Under the pieces are notes generated by a model. The model searched no databases, was not told the DNA's origin, and saw only the letters and a program-made list of their open reading frames with translations. Position numbers and translations under genes: made by a program. A DNA stretch of 64,000 bases from Thioalkalivibrio thiocyanoxidans ARh2 (GTDB lineage: Bacteria; Pseudomonadota; Gammaproteobacteria; Ectothiorhodospirales; Ectothiorhodospiraceae), in contig NZ_ARQK01000048.1 in the NCBI RefSeq assembly GCF_000385215.1, forward strand, positions 1 to 64,000, written 5' to 3'. The stretch's first letter is position 1. Each line of letters opens with the position of its first letter. Below, one piece after another: positions 9,114 to 16,730 of this stretch.

Positions 9114-9323
9114 GTGGCAGAGAAAAGCGAGTTTGAGGCACGCGTCGCCCGCATCCGGGAGAAGGCAGCGGTGATCTTTGAGGATCCGGAAAAAGCGCAA
9201 CGCTGGATGTGGGCGAGGAACCGGGTTCTTGAGTCGGCGCCGATCGATCTGCTGGACTCGGATGAGGGTGCGGAGATGGTCGAAACGGTTCTGCACCGGA
9301 TCGAGCACGGAGTGTTCTCGTAA
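9114..9323 (+). CDS. Minimal DUF2384 protein, copy 2
   Basis: The GTG start follows AGGAACGGAG. The 69-residue product aligns along its whole length with the preceding gene (EARVARIREKA, VFEDPEK replaced by IFEDPEK, SAPIDLLDSDEG, IEHGVFS). The upstream regions of both share a GTGCTACCTT block about 45 bases before the start, consistent with duplication including the promoter. There is no toxin partner. Function unknown; possible roles are toxin neutralisation in trans or transcriptional repression. Confidence 0.72.
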   Translation: MAEKSEFEARVARIREKAAVIFEDPEKAQRWMWARNRVLESAPIDLLDSDEGAEMVETVLHRIEHGVFS

Positions 9324-9359
9324 CAGGCGAAAAGGGCTGCAGAAGGAGTCGGAGGCTGC

Positions 9360-9749
9360 ATGACGGATTCAGCATACTCAGAGGTATCGGCCCATGACCG
9401 AAGCGCCCTGGCGCGAATGGTGATGCAGGCGTTTGATCACTGGGGTCTCGAAACGGACGAAGCCCTCGCGATGCTGGGCCATGCGCCGGACGACTTGGAC
9501 GCGCTTTCGCACTACCGCGGAGGAGAGCCACTGCCGGATGAGCGCGATGCTCTGGATCGTGCGGGCCACATCCTGGGGATCCACAAGGACCTGCGCCTGT
9601 TGTTTCCGCATGAGCGGGATAAGGCCTATCGCTGGATGAAGACGCACAACCGTGCGTTCGGTGGCTGCCCCCCGGTCGAAGTCGTCAGCCGTGAGGGATT
9701 GCAGGGACTGTTGCGCGTCAGGGGTTATCTGGATCGGGCCGTCGCGTAG
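9360..9749 (+). CDS. ParS/MbcA-like DUF2384 protein with N-terminal domain
   Basis: This 129-residue product has an N-terminal helical, Xre-like region (HDRSALARMVMQAFDHWGL, then DEALAMLGHAPDDLDAL) and a C-terminal DUF2384 module (DRAGHILGIHKDLRLLF, WMKTHNRAFGGCPPVEVV, then the usual -RGYLDRAV end). This is the complete antitoxin architecture of ParS. A RES toxin would be expected next, but 9750-10023 contains no open frame resembling one. With the two preceding short copies it forms a three-gene orphan array. Confidence 0.78.
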   Translation: MTDSAYSEVSAHDRSALARMVMQAFDHWGLETDEALAMLGHAPDDLDALSHYRGGEPLPDERDALDRAGHILGIHKDLRLLFPHERDKAYRWMKTHNRAFGGCPPVEVVSREGLQGLLRVRGYLDRAVA

Positions 9750-10023
9750 CAGCTGTTCGGGAATCGCGCCCGTTGCTCATCTGCGGCCGGTGGGGCCCCG
9801 ATCACCCCAAGGAACTCATTGTGCCGGGAAGGTGAGATCGCTGAAAGGCCTTCGTCCCGGCTTCCACATCCCCATGCCGTTCTATGAGCAGAGCCGCTCC
9901 CTAGTTGGCTGCTGGGCGATGGGGCGCGGGCCTATGGATCGCTACTAAGGCGACCCGCACAAAAGTGGTCACGCATAAACCCCATTCGGACGCCTACGGT
10001 GCTCTGGGGAGCGAAATTGCAGA

Positions 10024-11196
10024 CTATGGGGGTGGTAGCCGGGTGATCCGCCAGGTCCGTGTACCATCCTCCCGGTCCTCGGTCCAGAAGACCTGGATGG
10101 CGTCGCCAGCGGCTGTCACCAAAGGAAACCTCGGGCGATGGGCATTCCTGCCGAGGGTAAAAGTGGTGGACCAGGTACCGTTGTGGTATCGGGCCACGCC
10201 GATGCTGTGATCCGCGGTACCGTGGTCCCACGCGGCGAGCAGTCCGCTGTTGGGGGTGGCAGTGAGATCGGCGGCGCGAGCCGAGGGGCGTCCCAGTCGC
10301 TCAGGAGTCGACCACTCGCCGCGATGGTTGCGATGCAGGTGGTAAAGACCCGTATGGTTATCGTCACCGGTCCATACAAGGGCATGCAACAGGCCGTCGT
10401 TATCTGTGGCGAGTCCTCCGCCCACATGGGGACAGCCGTCTACGTACCAGTCGAATTGGCCGACACGGGAGTGCCCACGCCAGCCGGCGTCGCCGGCGCC
10501 GGTCACCGCTACAGCCATGTCTCGGGGTTCGATGCCACGATACAGCACCATCGTCTCGTCACCGGCGTGTGCCAGGCTGTTCCAGCAGCATTGACACGTC
10601 GTATCCCGCGGGGTGGTTACGTCGGACCAGGATTGGCCGCCGTCGATACTGGTCGCATGGTGCACCCCCTGTTGTCCGTCTCGGCTGTCCAACCAGGCAA
10701 TGTGGAACACATTGTTGGGGGCCCGGGATAGCGCGAAAAAGCCGTGGCTCCCGGTGCCGTCCCCCTTGACCGGGGTGGTGGTCGGTTCCCACTGTTTGCC
10801 GCCATCGTTGGACCGGGCCATCACCATTGGGCCGCTGCCGGCGAAGCCGTCGCCTGAGGTCTGCCAGACCACTAGCAGACGGTTGCCTGCGGCGGCGATC
10901 CGCAGGTCGTTGCTGCGGTGGACACGATCCGGGGGGGGGTGGCCGGTTTCGATGGCCACGGGGTCCGACCAGTCTAGTCCACCATTGTCACTGGTCGCGT
11001 GGTAGGCAATGGCGGTGTCGTCTTTCAGCTCTACCCAGGTGGCGTGGAGTCGGTCGTTGTCAGAAGTGACGCCCAGGCTCACGACGTCGCCGCCGGCATC
11101 GAACAGCACATTCTGGAATTCCGGTTCTGCGTTCCCGCATGCCGCCAGCACTATGGCCGCACTCACGCCGGTCAGGCAGCGAATCACCATGTCCAT
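10024..11196 (-). CDS. BNR/sialidase-fold lipoprotein with CxCC motif
   Basis: The N-terminus is a lipoprotein signal (VSAAIVLAAC, lipidated Cys20). The body carries Asp-box repeats of a sialidase-like beta-propeller (SDNGGLDW, SNDGGKQW, SIDGGQSW). Unusual for sialidases are Cys201-x-Cys203-Cys204 and Cys255 (DGCPHVGGG), with many His residues nearby (HLHR, DDNHTG). The ATG overlaps the end of the TonB receptor gene by 13 bases, so the two are cotranscribed. Being last in an operon with a TonB receptor and flavocytochrome c, a role in capturing or handing over copper is plausible. Glycosidase activity seems unlikely. This is inference, since the family has no function known to me. Confidence 0.72.
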   Translation of the reverse strand: MDMVIRCLTGVSAAIVLAACGNAEPEFQNVLFDAGGDVVSLGVTSDNDRLHATWVELKDDTAIAYHATSDNGGLDWSDPVAIETGHPPPDRVHRSNDLRIAAAGNRLLVVWQTSGDGFAGSGPMVMARSNDGGKQWEPTTTPVKGDGTGSHGFFALSRAPNNVFHIAWLDSRDGQQGVHHATSIDGGQSWSDVTTPRDTTCQCCWNSLAHAGDETMVLYRGIEPRDMAVAVTGAGDAGWRGHSRVGQFDWYVDGCPHVGGGLATDNDGLLHALVWTGDDNHTGLYHLHRNHRGEWSTPERLGRPSARAADLTATPNSGLLAAWDHGTADHSIGVARYHNGTWSTTFTLGRNAHRPRFPLVTAAGDAIQVFWTEDREDGTRTWRITRLPPP

Positions 11197-13193
11197 TCCA
11201 CACCTCCGTAGATCGAGCGCGGAGCGCCGGGATTGTAGACGGCGCTATTCGGCTCAGCGGAGTCCACGATGTTGGTATTGGCCGCGTAGATTCGGTTGCC
11301 AAGGTTCCGGCCTTCCACGAACACCCGCCAGCCATTGGGGCTACGGTAGCCGGCGCGAATACCCCAGATAACAAAACTGTCTGCATCCTCGCTGTTGGCG
11401 AAGTCCACCGGGTAGCCGCTGGCGGCCTCGATCACCGGGCCGGCGTATGCGCCGCTCGCGTGCCGCGCGCGTAGATCCAGCCGTGCCATGTGGCGAGGGA
11501 CACCGGGCAGGCGGTTGTTTCCCCAGTCGGGGTCTCCGTCAAATCGGAAGTCGTTGTAAGTGTAGGTGAGTTTCTTTTCAAGAGTGAGTGTGTCTGTAAC
11601 ACCCTGTTGGTGGCCAAGACCCAGTTCCACGCCTTGGTGGACGGTGCGCTTGGCGTTGCGGGTGGCAGGCTGGAACGGGTTGTCCGGGTCTTCGAACAGC
11701 AAGATCTCGTCGCGAATACGGGCGTGGTAGACGGCCAGTTCGCCGGACCACCGGTTCCCACTGCGGCGTACACCTAATTCCACGGTGTCGGCAGTCTGCT
11801 GGTCAAGCAAGTCGCCGCCATGACCAACCAGTTCGCCAATGACCGGCGCCTCGGTGCTGCGGCTGAGATTCCCGAACAACTGCATGCCGCCGGGCAGGTC
11901 ATGAAGCGCGCCGATACGTGGATTCACGGAGTGGTAATGGCGGGACCCGCCATCGCCATCACCGCGGGTCACGTTCACTTCGCGCCGGGCCCAGGCGAGC
12001 TGTACGCTGCCCATGAGGGTGGTGGCGTCAGTGACCGCGTAGTGGTTGTCGGCGAAGAGTTCCACGGTCCTAGCCGTTGAGCGCTCGCGGCTGCCGTCAC
12101 TGTGGTCATCCGCCCGTTCGCGCCCGGTGACGGCGAGGGTGCCCCAAGTGAATCGGTTGGCGCCGGACTCAATTGTGTGTCGAGCGCTCGCGCCTATGTC
12201 TTGGCGGGACGTGTCCAAGTCGAAGAATGGCATGGGGTGTTCCATACGGAGGTCCTGCATGAAGACACCCAGGTCGAGATGGTCGGCCTCCCGCAACTGG
12301 TGCTTATGGTGGGCGGTGACGCGCCACAACCGCAAATCTCGGGCGGCATTAGCATTCTCGAAATCCGGGTTTGCCTGGAGCCGATTGGCGCGGAGCTGGT
12401 TCCGCGTTAGAGAGCCTGGTAGCTCCAGTTGGTGTTCCTGAGCCTCCAAATGCAGGCGGGTCTGGCTGCGGTTGTTGTGCTGAAACCCCACATTGCCGTA
12501 GGCGCGCACCGCCTCCTGGCGACTGTTGTCGCGAAAGCCATCTTGCCACGAACCGGTGACCGTACCTACTGCATCGGTGTGCTCGTTCGCTGTGGAGCCC
12601 TTGGCCTGGAGGCGGCGGTAGCCGAAGCTACCCGATTCCGCGCGCAAGCTGAACGGGTGGCTGTCGTAGCCTGTGGGAGAGATCATGTTGATGGCACCAC
12701 CGAGGGTGGCCGCCCCATATCCAATGGCGTTGGCACCCCGGTAGACGGCCATGTGGTCGTAGGTCAGCGGGTCCATGAGCTGGTTGCGAGTGTTGCCGTC
12801 AGCCTCGGTTACCGGAAGACCATCGCGCAGGAGCCGGATGCCGCGGTTGTTGAAGGTCTGAGTGAGCCCCGAGCCTCGGATGGAAAGTCGCGTTTCGTCC
12901 TGGCCGAAGCGGCTGCGGGCGTAGACGCCGGGTGTGGTAGCCAAGGCGTCCTCCAAGTTGGCGGTGCGTCCCTCGCGCACTGTGCCAAGGTCTACTAGGG
13001 AGGTGCCGCCCGGGACGCGCTCCAATTCGGCTGCCGTGTCATCGGTGGTTGGGAGTGTCGACGTAAACAATTGCCCGGTGACGGTCACCGTCACCGGGTC
13101 GAGACGAACGGCGTTCTCACCGTGCGCTGCACCTGACAGCATCACGGTGAGAGCACCCACGGCCGCGAAGCGACGCCATTGTTCTGCAATCAC
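11184..13193 (-). CDS. TonB-dependent outer-membrane receptor, probably for copper
   Basis: I place the start at GTG 13193, with AGGGAGA six bases upstream and directly before a signal peptide (residues about 1-25, ending SGAAHGENA); a longer frame upstream lacks such signals. The 669-residue product has a TonB box-like segment (DPVTVTVTG), a plug (LEDALATTPGVYARSRFGQD, RGSGLTQTFNNRGIRLLRDG, GANAIGYGAATLGGAINMIS) and a 22-strand-type barrel ending in VEWTW, with a terminal aromatic residue as usual. TonB receptors import scarce metal complexes. The neighbours (CopC, CopD, a copper oxidoreductase) suggest copper as substrate, not proven by sequence. It lies in the fccAB operon. Confidence 0.85.
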   Translation of the reverse strand: MIAEQWRRFAAVGALTVMLSGAAHGENAVRLDPVTVTVTGQLFTSTLPTTDDTAAELERVPGGTSLVDLGTVREGRTANLEDALATTPGVYARSRFGQDETRLSIRGSGLTQTFNNRGIRLLRDGLPVTEADGNTRNQLMDPLTYDHMAVYRGANAIGYGAATLGGAINMISPTGYDSHPFSLRAESGSFGYRRLQAKGSTANEHTDAVGTVTGSWQDGFRDNSRQEAVRAYGNVGFQHNNRSQTRLHLEAQEHQLELPGSLTRNQLRANRLQANPDFENANAARDLRLWRVTAHHKHQLREADHLDLGVFMQDLRMEHPMPFFDLDTSRQDIGASARHTIESGANRFTWGTLAVTGRERADDHSDGSRERSTARTVELFADNHYAVTDATTLMGSVQLAWARREVNVTRGDGDGGSRHYHSVNPRIGALHDLPGGMQLFGNLSRSTEAPVIGELVGHGGDLLDQQTADTVELGVRRSGNRWSGELAVYHARIRDEILLFEDPDNPFQPATRNAKRTVHQGVELGLGHQQGVTDTLTLEKKLTYTYNDFRFDGDPDWGNNRLPGVPRHMARLDLRARHASGAYAGPVIEAASGYPVDFANSEDADSFVIWGIRAGYRSPNGWRVFVEGRNLGNRIYAANTNIVDSAEPNSAVYNPGAPRSIYGGVEWTW

Positions 13194-13328
13194 GTTTGTC
13201 TCCCTGTGTTGAGAGGTCGCTGCAGCACATCGAAGCAATGTGCACTCGAACGACGCGGCCGGGCTTGGTTTATCGTTATGGGGCAGGAATGCCTTCTCGA
13301 GGCCCATAGAGTCAGGCATTACCAGCAG

Positions 13329-14618
13329 CTAGCCCCAGATGTCCTGAGTGATGCCTTGGTACCAAGCCCGGGTGTAGTCGGCCTCGCTGGCGCGGAATTC
13401 GGGGCTGGCTCCGGAGGGACTAACACCCCCACCCTCAGCCGTTTGAGTCCCGTCAATGAATCGATAGACGTTTGCTACGCTGATACCGTGTTCTGGGGTG
13501 ACCAGGCTGTAGCAAGTGTTGGCCGAGGAAGGATTGAGCGGCTCCTGGTCCATCAATTCGCGCACAATCGCCGCGGCGACGATCTTGCCTTGGTTGTTGG
13601 CCGAGTGGCCGGACTTCGGCATCGCGCCCGCCACGCTGGCATCCCCCAGCACATAAATGTTGTCGTCCATCTCCGACTTGAAGGTCTGCTGGTTGACCGG
13701 GACCCAGCCTTGGTCGTTGGTGAGGCCGACATCGTGGGCGATCTGGGCGGCCTGTTGGCGAGGAATGAAGTTCATCACATCGGCCTTGACGCGTTCGAAG
13801 CCACTGTCAGCCCGTGCAGTTTTCTCGGCTACGTCTACCGCTTCGACATGGCCACCGTCCGAAGCAGCTCGCCACTCGATCATGTCGCCGTAGTGCTGTG
13901 CCCAGCCTTCCTCAAAAAGGCCCTGCTTGGAGAAGTTGTCCTTGGCATCAAGCACGATGATCTTGGAGCGTGGCTTTTGCTCCTTGAAATAGTGCGCGAT
14001 GAGCGAGACACGCTCATACGGTCCCGGCGGACAGCGGAACGGATTCGGTGGGGCGACCATCACAAAGACGCCACCGTTCGGCATGGCTTCCAGCTGATCT
14101 CGCAGAAGACGAGTCTGGTCGCCCGCTTTCCAAGCATGAGGGATTTCGCTGGCGTCGGATTCGCTGATGCCGTCGACAGCGTCATAGCGGAAGTCGATCC
14201 CTGGGGACATGACGAGTTTGTCATAGCTGATGGAGTCGCCTCCTTGCAGGTGGACACGCCGCCTATCGGGATCGACCGTGGTGACGCGGTCGGCGACTAT
14301 GTTGATGTCATGATTGTCGCGCAGGCTGTCATACGTGTGGGCGATGTCGTCCATGGACGCCAGGCCGCTGAGAACCCAGTTGCTGCCGTAGCAGGTGTAG
14401 TACGTCGCGTTGGGTTCGATTAGCGTAACGCGGAGTTGAGGTAAAAACTGCTTCATGTACTTGGCCGCTGTGGCACCACCGGAACCGCCGCCAACGACCA
14501 CGATGTGTGCCCCGTTGCTGCCGTGCGAGTTGTCAGCGGCAAAACTTGTGCCTGCGAAGGTCGCAGCCCCCGTAGCTCCGGCGGCTTTGAGGAAACGACG
14601 TCGAGTCAAATGATTCAT
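13329..14618 (-). CDS. fccB: Flavocytochrome c, flavoprotein subunit (FccB type)
   Basis: The Tat signal RRRFLKAAG (from Arg6) directs a folded flavoprotein to the periplasm. The FAD-binding motif VVVGGGSGGATAAKY is at about 40-54. Cys76 (YYTCYGSN) is the expected site of the covalent 8-alpha-cysteinyl FAD. Cys196 (FRCPPGPYER) and Cys369 (NTCYS) correspond to the redox disulfide of flavocytochrome c sulfide dehydrogenase. All catalytic features are present, so it could oxidise sulfide, for example sulfur released from thiocyanate, and pass electrons to FccA. It follows fccA by 12 bases. From memory, a flavocytochrome of this kind has been described together with CopC in T. paradoxus. Confidence 0.92.
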   Translation of the reverse strand: MNHLTRRRFLKAAGATGAATFAGTSFAADNSHGSNGAHIVVVGGGSGGATAAKYMKQFLPQLRVTLIEPNATYYTCYGSNWVLSGLASMDDIAHTYDSLRDNHDINIVADRVTTVDPDRRRVHLQGGDSISYDKLVMSPGIDFRYDAVDGISESDASEIPHAWKAGDQTRLLRDQLEAMPNGGVFVMVAPPNPFRCPPGPYERVSLIAHYFKEQKPRSKIIVLDAKDNFSKQGLFEEGWAQHYGDMIEWRAASDGGHVEAVDVAEKTARADSGFERVKADVMNFIPRQQAAQIAHDVGLTNDQGWVPVNQQTFKSEMDDNIYVLGDASVAGAMPKSGHSANNQGKIVAAAIVRELMDQEPLNPSSANTCYSLVTPEHGISVANVYRFIDGTQTAEGGGVSPSGASPEFRASEADYTRAWYQGITQDIWG

Positions 14619-14630
14619 GGTGTTCTCCTT

Positions 14631-14945
14631 TTACTGGTTTCCGAAGTACGCCGCCATAGCGTCAATTTCTTCGTCGCTGTAGCCCTCTGCGTGACGGTTC
14701 ATGACTGTCGCCTCACGTTGCCCGTCACGGAACGCGCGCATCTGACTTGCAATGATGTCTTCCCCTAACATGGCCAGATTGGGTATGCCTTTGTTAGCTC
14801 CGGCCGCGTTGTGGCATGCCTGGCATGAGGCAGCCATGAGTTGACCGCGCGTAATTTCGTCATTGAGGTCGGCGGACACTGTGGGTGCCGCGCTGAGCGC
14901 GACAAGCGAGGCAACTAGCCCCATGACCTGCGTACGTATCTTCAT
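14631..14945 (-). CDS. fccA: Flavocytochrome c, monoheme cytochrome subunit (FccA type)
   Basis: This 104-residue protein has a Sec signal peptide (cleavage near PTVSA-D, residue 25), a single heme c site Cys41-Gln-Ala-Cys44-His45 and a candidate axial Met82. Its size matches the monoheme FccA of Allochromatium-like flavocytochromes; diheme forms are about twice as long. An AAGGAGG site precedes the ATG. It starts the operon fccA-fccB-TonB receptor-BNR lipoprotein. A hairpin with terminator character lies about 200 bases upstream on the same strand. Confidence 0.9.
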   Translation of the reverse strand: MKIRTQVMGLVASLVALSAAPTVSADLNDEITRGQLMAASCQACHNAAGANKGIPNLAMLGEDIIASQMRAFRDGQREATVMNRHAEGYSDEEIDAMAAYFGNQ

Positions 14946-15056
14946 TACTAGCCTCCTTCGGATTGTAAATCCGGTTCATGTGTCGGCGCTGGATGACGGA
15001 GTCGCCAATCCAAAGAATCCGGGTTTATTGGCTGTGTTTTTTCATTGTTTAATAGT

Positions 15057-15128
15057 TCATTCTCTTGTTGATAAATAGATTTCGTGGTCTATAGAGATCG
15101 ATGGACGATCTGAACAAAAAATCCACAT
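15057..15128 (-). CDS. Possible 23-aa leader peptide of the fcc operon
   Basis: ATG 15128 has AAGGAG seven bases upstream, a very good initiation signal, and the frame runs 23 codons to TGA. It sits in the presumed fccA leader, just downstream of the 15148-15172 terminator-like hairpin on the same strand. The peptide (MWIFCSDRPSISIDHEIYL and four more residues) matches nothing I know. It may be a regulatory leader peptide or fortuitous. Confidence 0.3.
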   Translation of the reverse strand: MWIFCSDRPSISIDHEIYLSTRE

Positions 15129-15147
15129 TAGTTTCTCCTTAAAAAGA

Positions 15148-15172
15148 GCTTGCCCTGGGGCTCAGGGCAAGC
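15148..15172 (-). terminator. Perfect 9-bp stem-loop with T-run on the minus strand
   Basis: GCTTGCCCT and AGGGCAAGC pair perfectly around a 7-base loop. Read on the minus strand the stem is followed by TCTTTTTAAGG, a good intrinsic terminator. No gene ends here on that strand, because tatA ends more than 1 kb away, so it may act as an attenuator in the fccA leader. Read on the plus strand the stem directly precedes AGAGGAG and a 17-codon frame. Confidence 0.6.
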
Positions 15173-15188
15173 AAAGAGGAGAACTACA

Positions 15189-15242
15189 ATGTCAACAACA
15201 CCTTCGGTGCTGGGCGGATTCGGGTCTGCCGTGGGGTTCTAG
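15189..15242 (+). CDS. Possible 17-aa micro-ORF
   Basis: ATG 15189 follows AGAGGAGA with a six-base spacer, which is close to ideal. The frame reads MSTTPSVLGGFGSAVGF then stop. It starts 17 bases after the stem-loop. A similar arrangement occurs 200 bases further on (ATG 15403 after AGGAGGT, 13 codons, just past inverted repeats TGTAGGG/CCCTACA at 15319-15325 and 15383-15389). No family is recognised. Translation is unproven. Confidence 0.3.
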   Translation: MSTTPSVLGGFGSAVGF

Positions 15243-16243
15243 TTAAGCAGGTTGCGTTACCGGCGCACCCTTAAGGTGACAAGACGTTAGAACTATCCGC
15301 ATAGGTTTTCCTTGGTGTTGTAGGGTGACCCGCCAAGAGCCCGTGCGTGGAGGAGGGGGTTTCCCGACGTCTAAGCGAGCCGCCCTACAGGAGGTAGATG
15401 CAATGAGCGTGCCAGCCTCCGCCCTTTGTTGGTCACCTGCTTGATGAGGTTAGGGAGGCGTCGTGAACGGTGGAGGTGTAGACGTGGTACGTCGGGGGTG
15501 CGTGACTGTGGGTGCTGGAGGCAGTGCCTCATAGACCTACCCGGAACACAGCTTTCGGGGGTGTCGAGCGTCCTCGAAGCTAGTCCGCGACTTGAGACGC
15601 AGCCCCCTCGGGCGGACATTTCGAGAATCGCGTTTTGGCTCATTGCGTAGCGCCCCATGTAGGGTGCTCGATTCTGTGCCTACTATTCCATCGAATGGCG
15701 CGCCCATCACGATGCGATCAGTACTTATGACGTGTCGGTACGCGGACGATCTCGAAGGTAGAAGGTGCGCCGAATTTTGTATGTGGGTTTGGGGGGCAAA
15801 CGCGGCATACGCGTTCCATCGTTGGTACTGAGTGTTCCAGGGTGAAACATATGGAACGATCAGAATGGGGGCGCAATGGTGGCGACCATGCCAGGATCCA
15901 GCCGGCCCATCTGTGGAATGCGAGAGCGCGGGATTGGGAGAGTATGGCTGGGCAAGAGGGGCAGAGGCCCGGGCGAGGCATACTGTTGCCCGTGGCGCGA
16001 GAGGATGATTCGGCTGCGTCAACCCTCAACGGGTGCCGGCTACGGCTGGGGCTACTGAGAACTCGTATGCGAACCTCCAGCCAGTCAGCACTGGCACTGT
16101 GGAGGCTGTGACAACGCAATGCATTGTGAAGGCCAGGTTACAATGGCGGTTATCGTCGTCACAGCGCCCGCTGGCCACTTTTGGTATTCCCCCTCATAAG
16201 CACGTTTTGAACGCACGTGGTCGGTGTGATGAAGGGTCGGCGC

Positions 16244-16504
16244 TCAGTCCCGTTCGCGGGGTTGGTTCAGTGGTTCGGCGCTGTCCTCGCCCTCTCGCGT
16301 TTGGGGCTGCTCCTCATGTTGCAAGGCGTTGCTGGTGGTATCCGGGGCTGTTCCGCCATCCTCGTGCTTCACCGCTTTGCGGAAATTGTGCACGGCACTG
16401 CCGAGGTCACCTCCTGCGTTGCGAAGTTTCTTGGTACCGAAAAGGAGGAGCACGATCACGAGAATGATCACCAGCTGCCAGACACTAATACCGCCGATTC
16501 CCAT
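16244..16504 (-). CDS. tatA: TatA-like twin-arginine translocase subunit
   Basis: This 86-residue protein has the TatA pattern: an N-terminal membrane helix ([20 protein letters not shown]), the FGTKKLR hinge, an amphipathic helix ([15 protein letters not shown]) and a long acidic, disordered tail. GGAGAAAG precedes the ATG. TatA oligomers form the pore for folded proteins; TatB and TatC are not encoded here and must come from elsewhere. Its place in the copC-copD-tatA series suggests a dedicated pore subunit for thiocyanate dehydrogenase and FccB, both of which have Tat signals. Confidence 0.9.
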   Translation of the reverse strand: MGIGGISVWQLVIILVIVLLLFGTKKLRNAGGDLGSAVHNFRKAVKHEDGGTAPDTTSNALQHEEQPQTREGEDSAEPLNQPRERD

Positions 16505-16730
16505 AGTTCTTTCTCCAGTCAGTCAGAATGTTGGCTTGAGAGATTGGGGAATGCCCTTCATTGGGTTCCCCCGAGGGGTGAGCAGGTCCACGGCCGTCGT
16601 GTCTCGGACCCGTCTGTCGGTTGGAACAGCGGGTGCATAAGTGGCCGTGGCGGACGAAGCAAGAGGATTTCGCGCAAGAGGAGCCAGACGATGCAGGGGC
16701 CGTCGGTTTGGCCCATCTTGGGATAGTTAT
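16505..16730. other. copD-tatA spacer
   Basis: These 226 bases separate codirectional copD and tatA. I see neither a gene nor a strong terminator, and no clear promoter. tatA may be cotranscribed with copCD. Confidence 0.3.

Larger units (their letters stand above)
14946..16243. other. 1.3 kb region without a normal-sized gene
   Basis: Between fccA and tatA I find no normal-sized gene with convincing start signals or family similarity. The region holds a strong stem-loop (15148-15172) bracketed by divergent micro-ORFs, a second inverted-repeat/micro-ORF unit near 15319-15444, and a possible minus-strand promoter near 15085-15115 (TTGTTC, 18 bases, TATAGA) serving fccA. 15450-16240 is featureless to me. 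An isolated YADD stretch near 15735 is not supported by other reverse-transcriptase motifs. Confidence 0.5.

Noticed and set aside
9750-10023. RES toxin expected after the ParS-like gene
   Set aside because: 274 bases with no adequate frame or motif; the region looks like plain convergent intergenic DNA.
13194-13319. Longer N-terminus of the TonB receptor
   Set aside because: The extra 42 codons carry no signal features, while GTG 13193 has a strong ribosome-binding site directly before a signal peptide.
15720-15760. YADD motif suggesting a reverse transcriptase remnant
   Set aside because: Only four residues in a short frame; no other RT blocks, maturase or intron RNA domains nearby.
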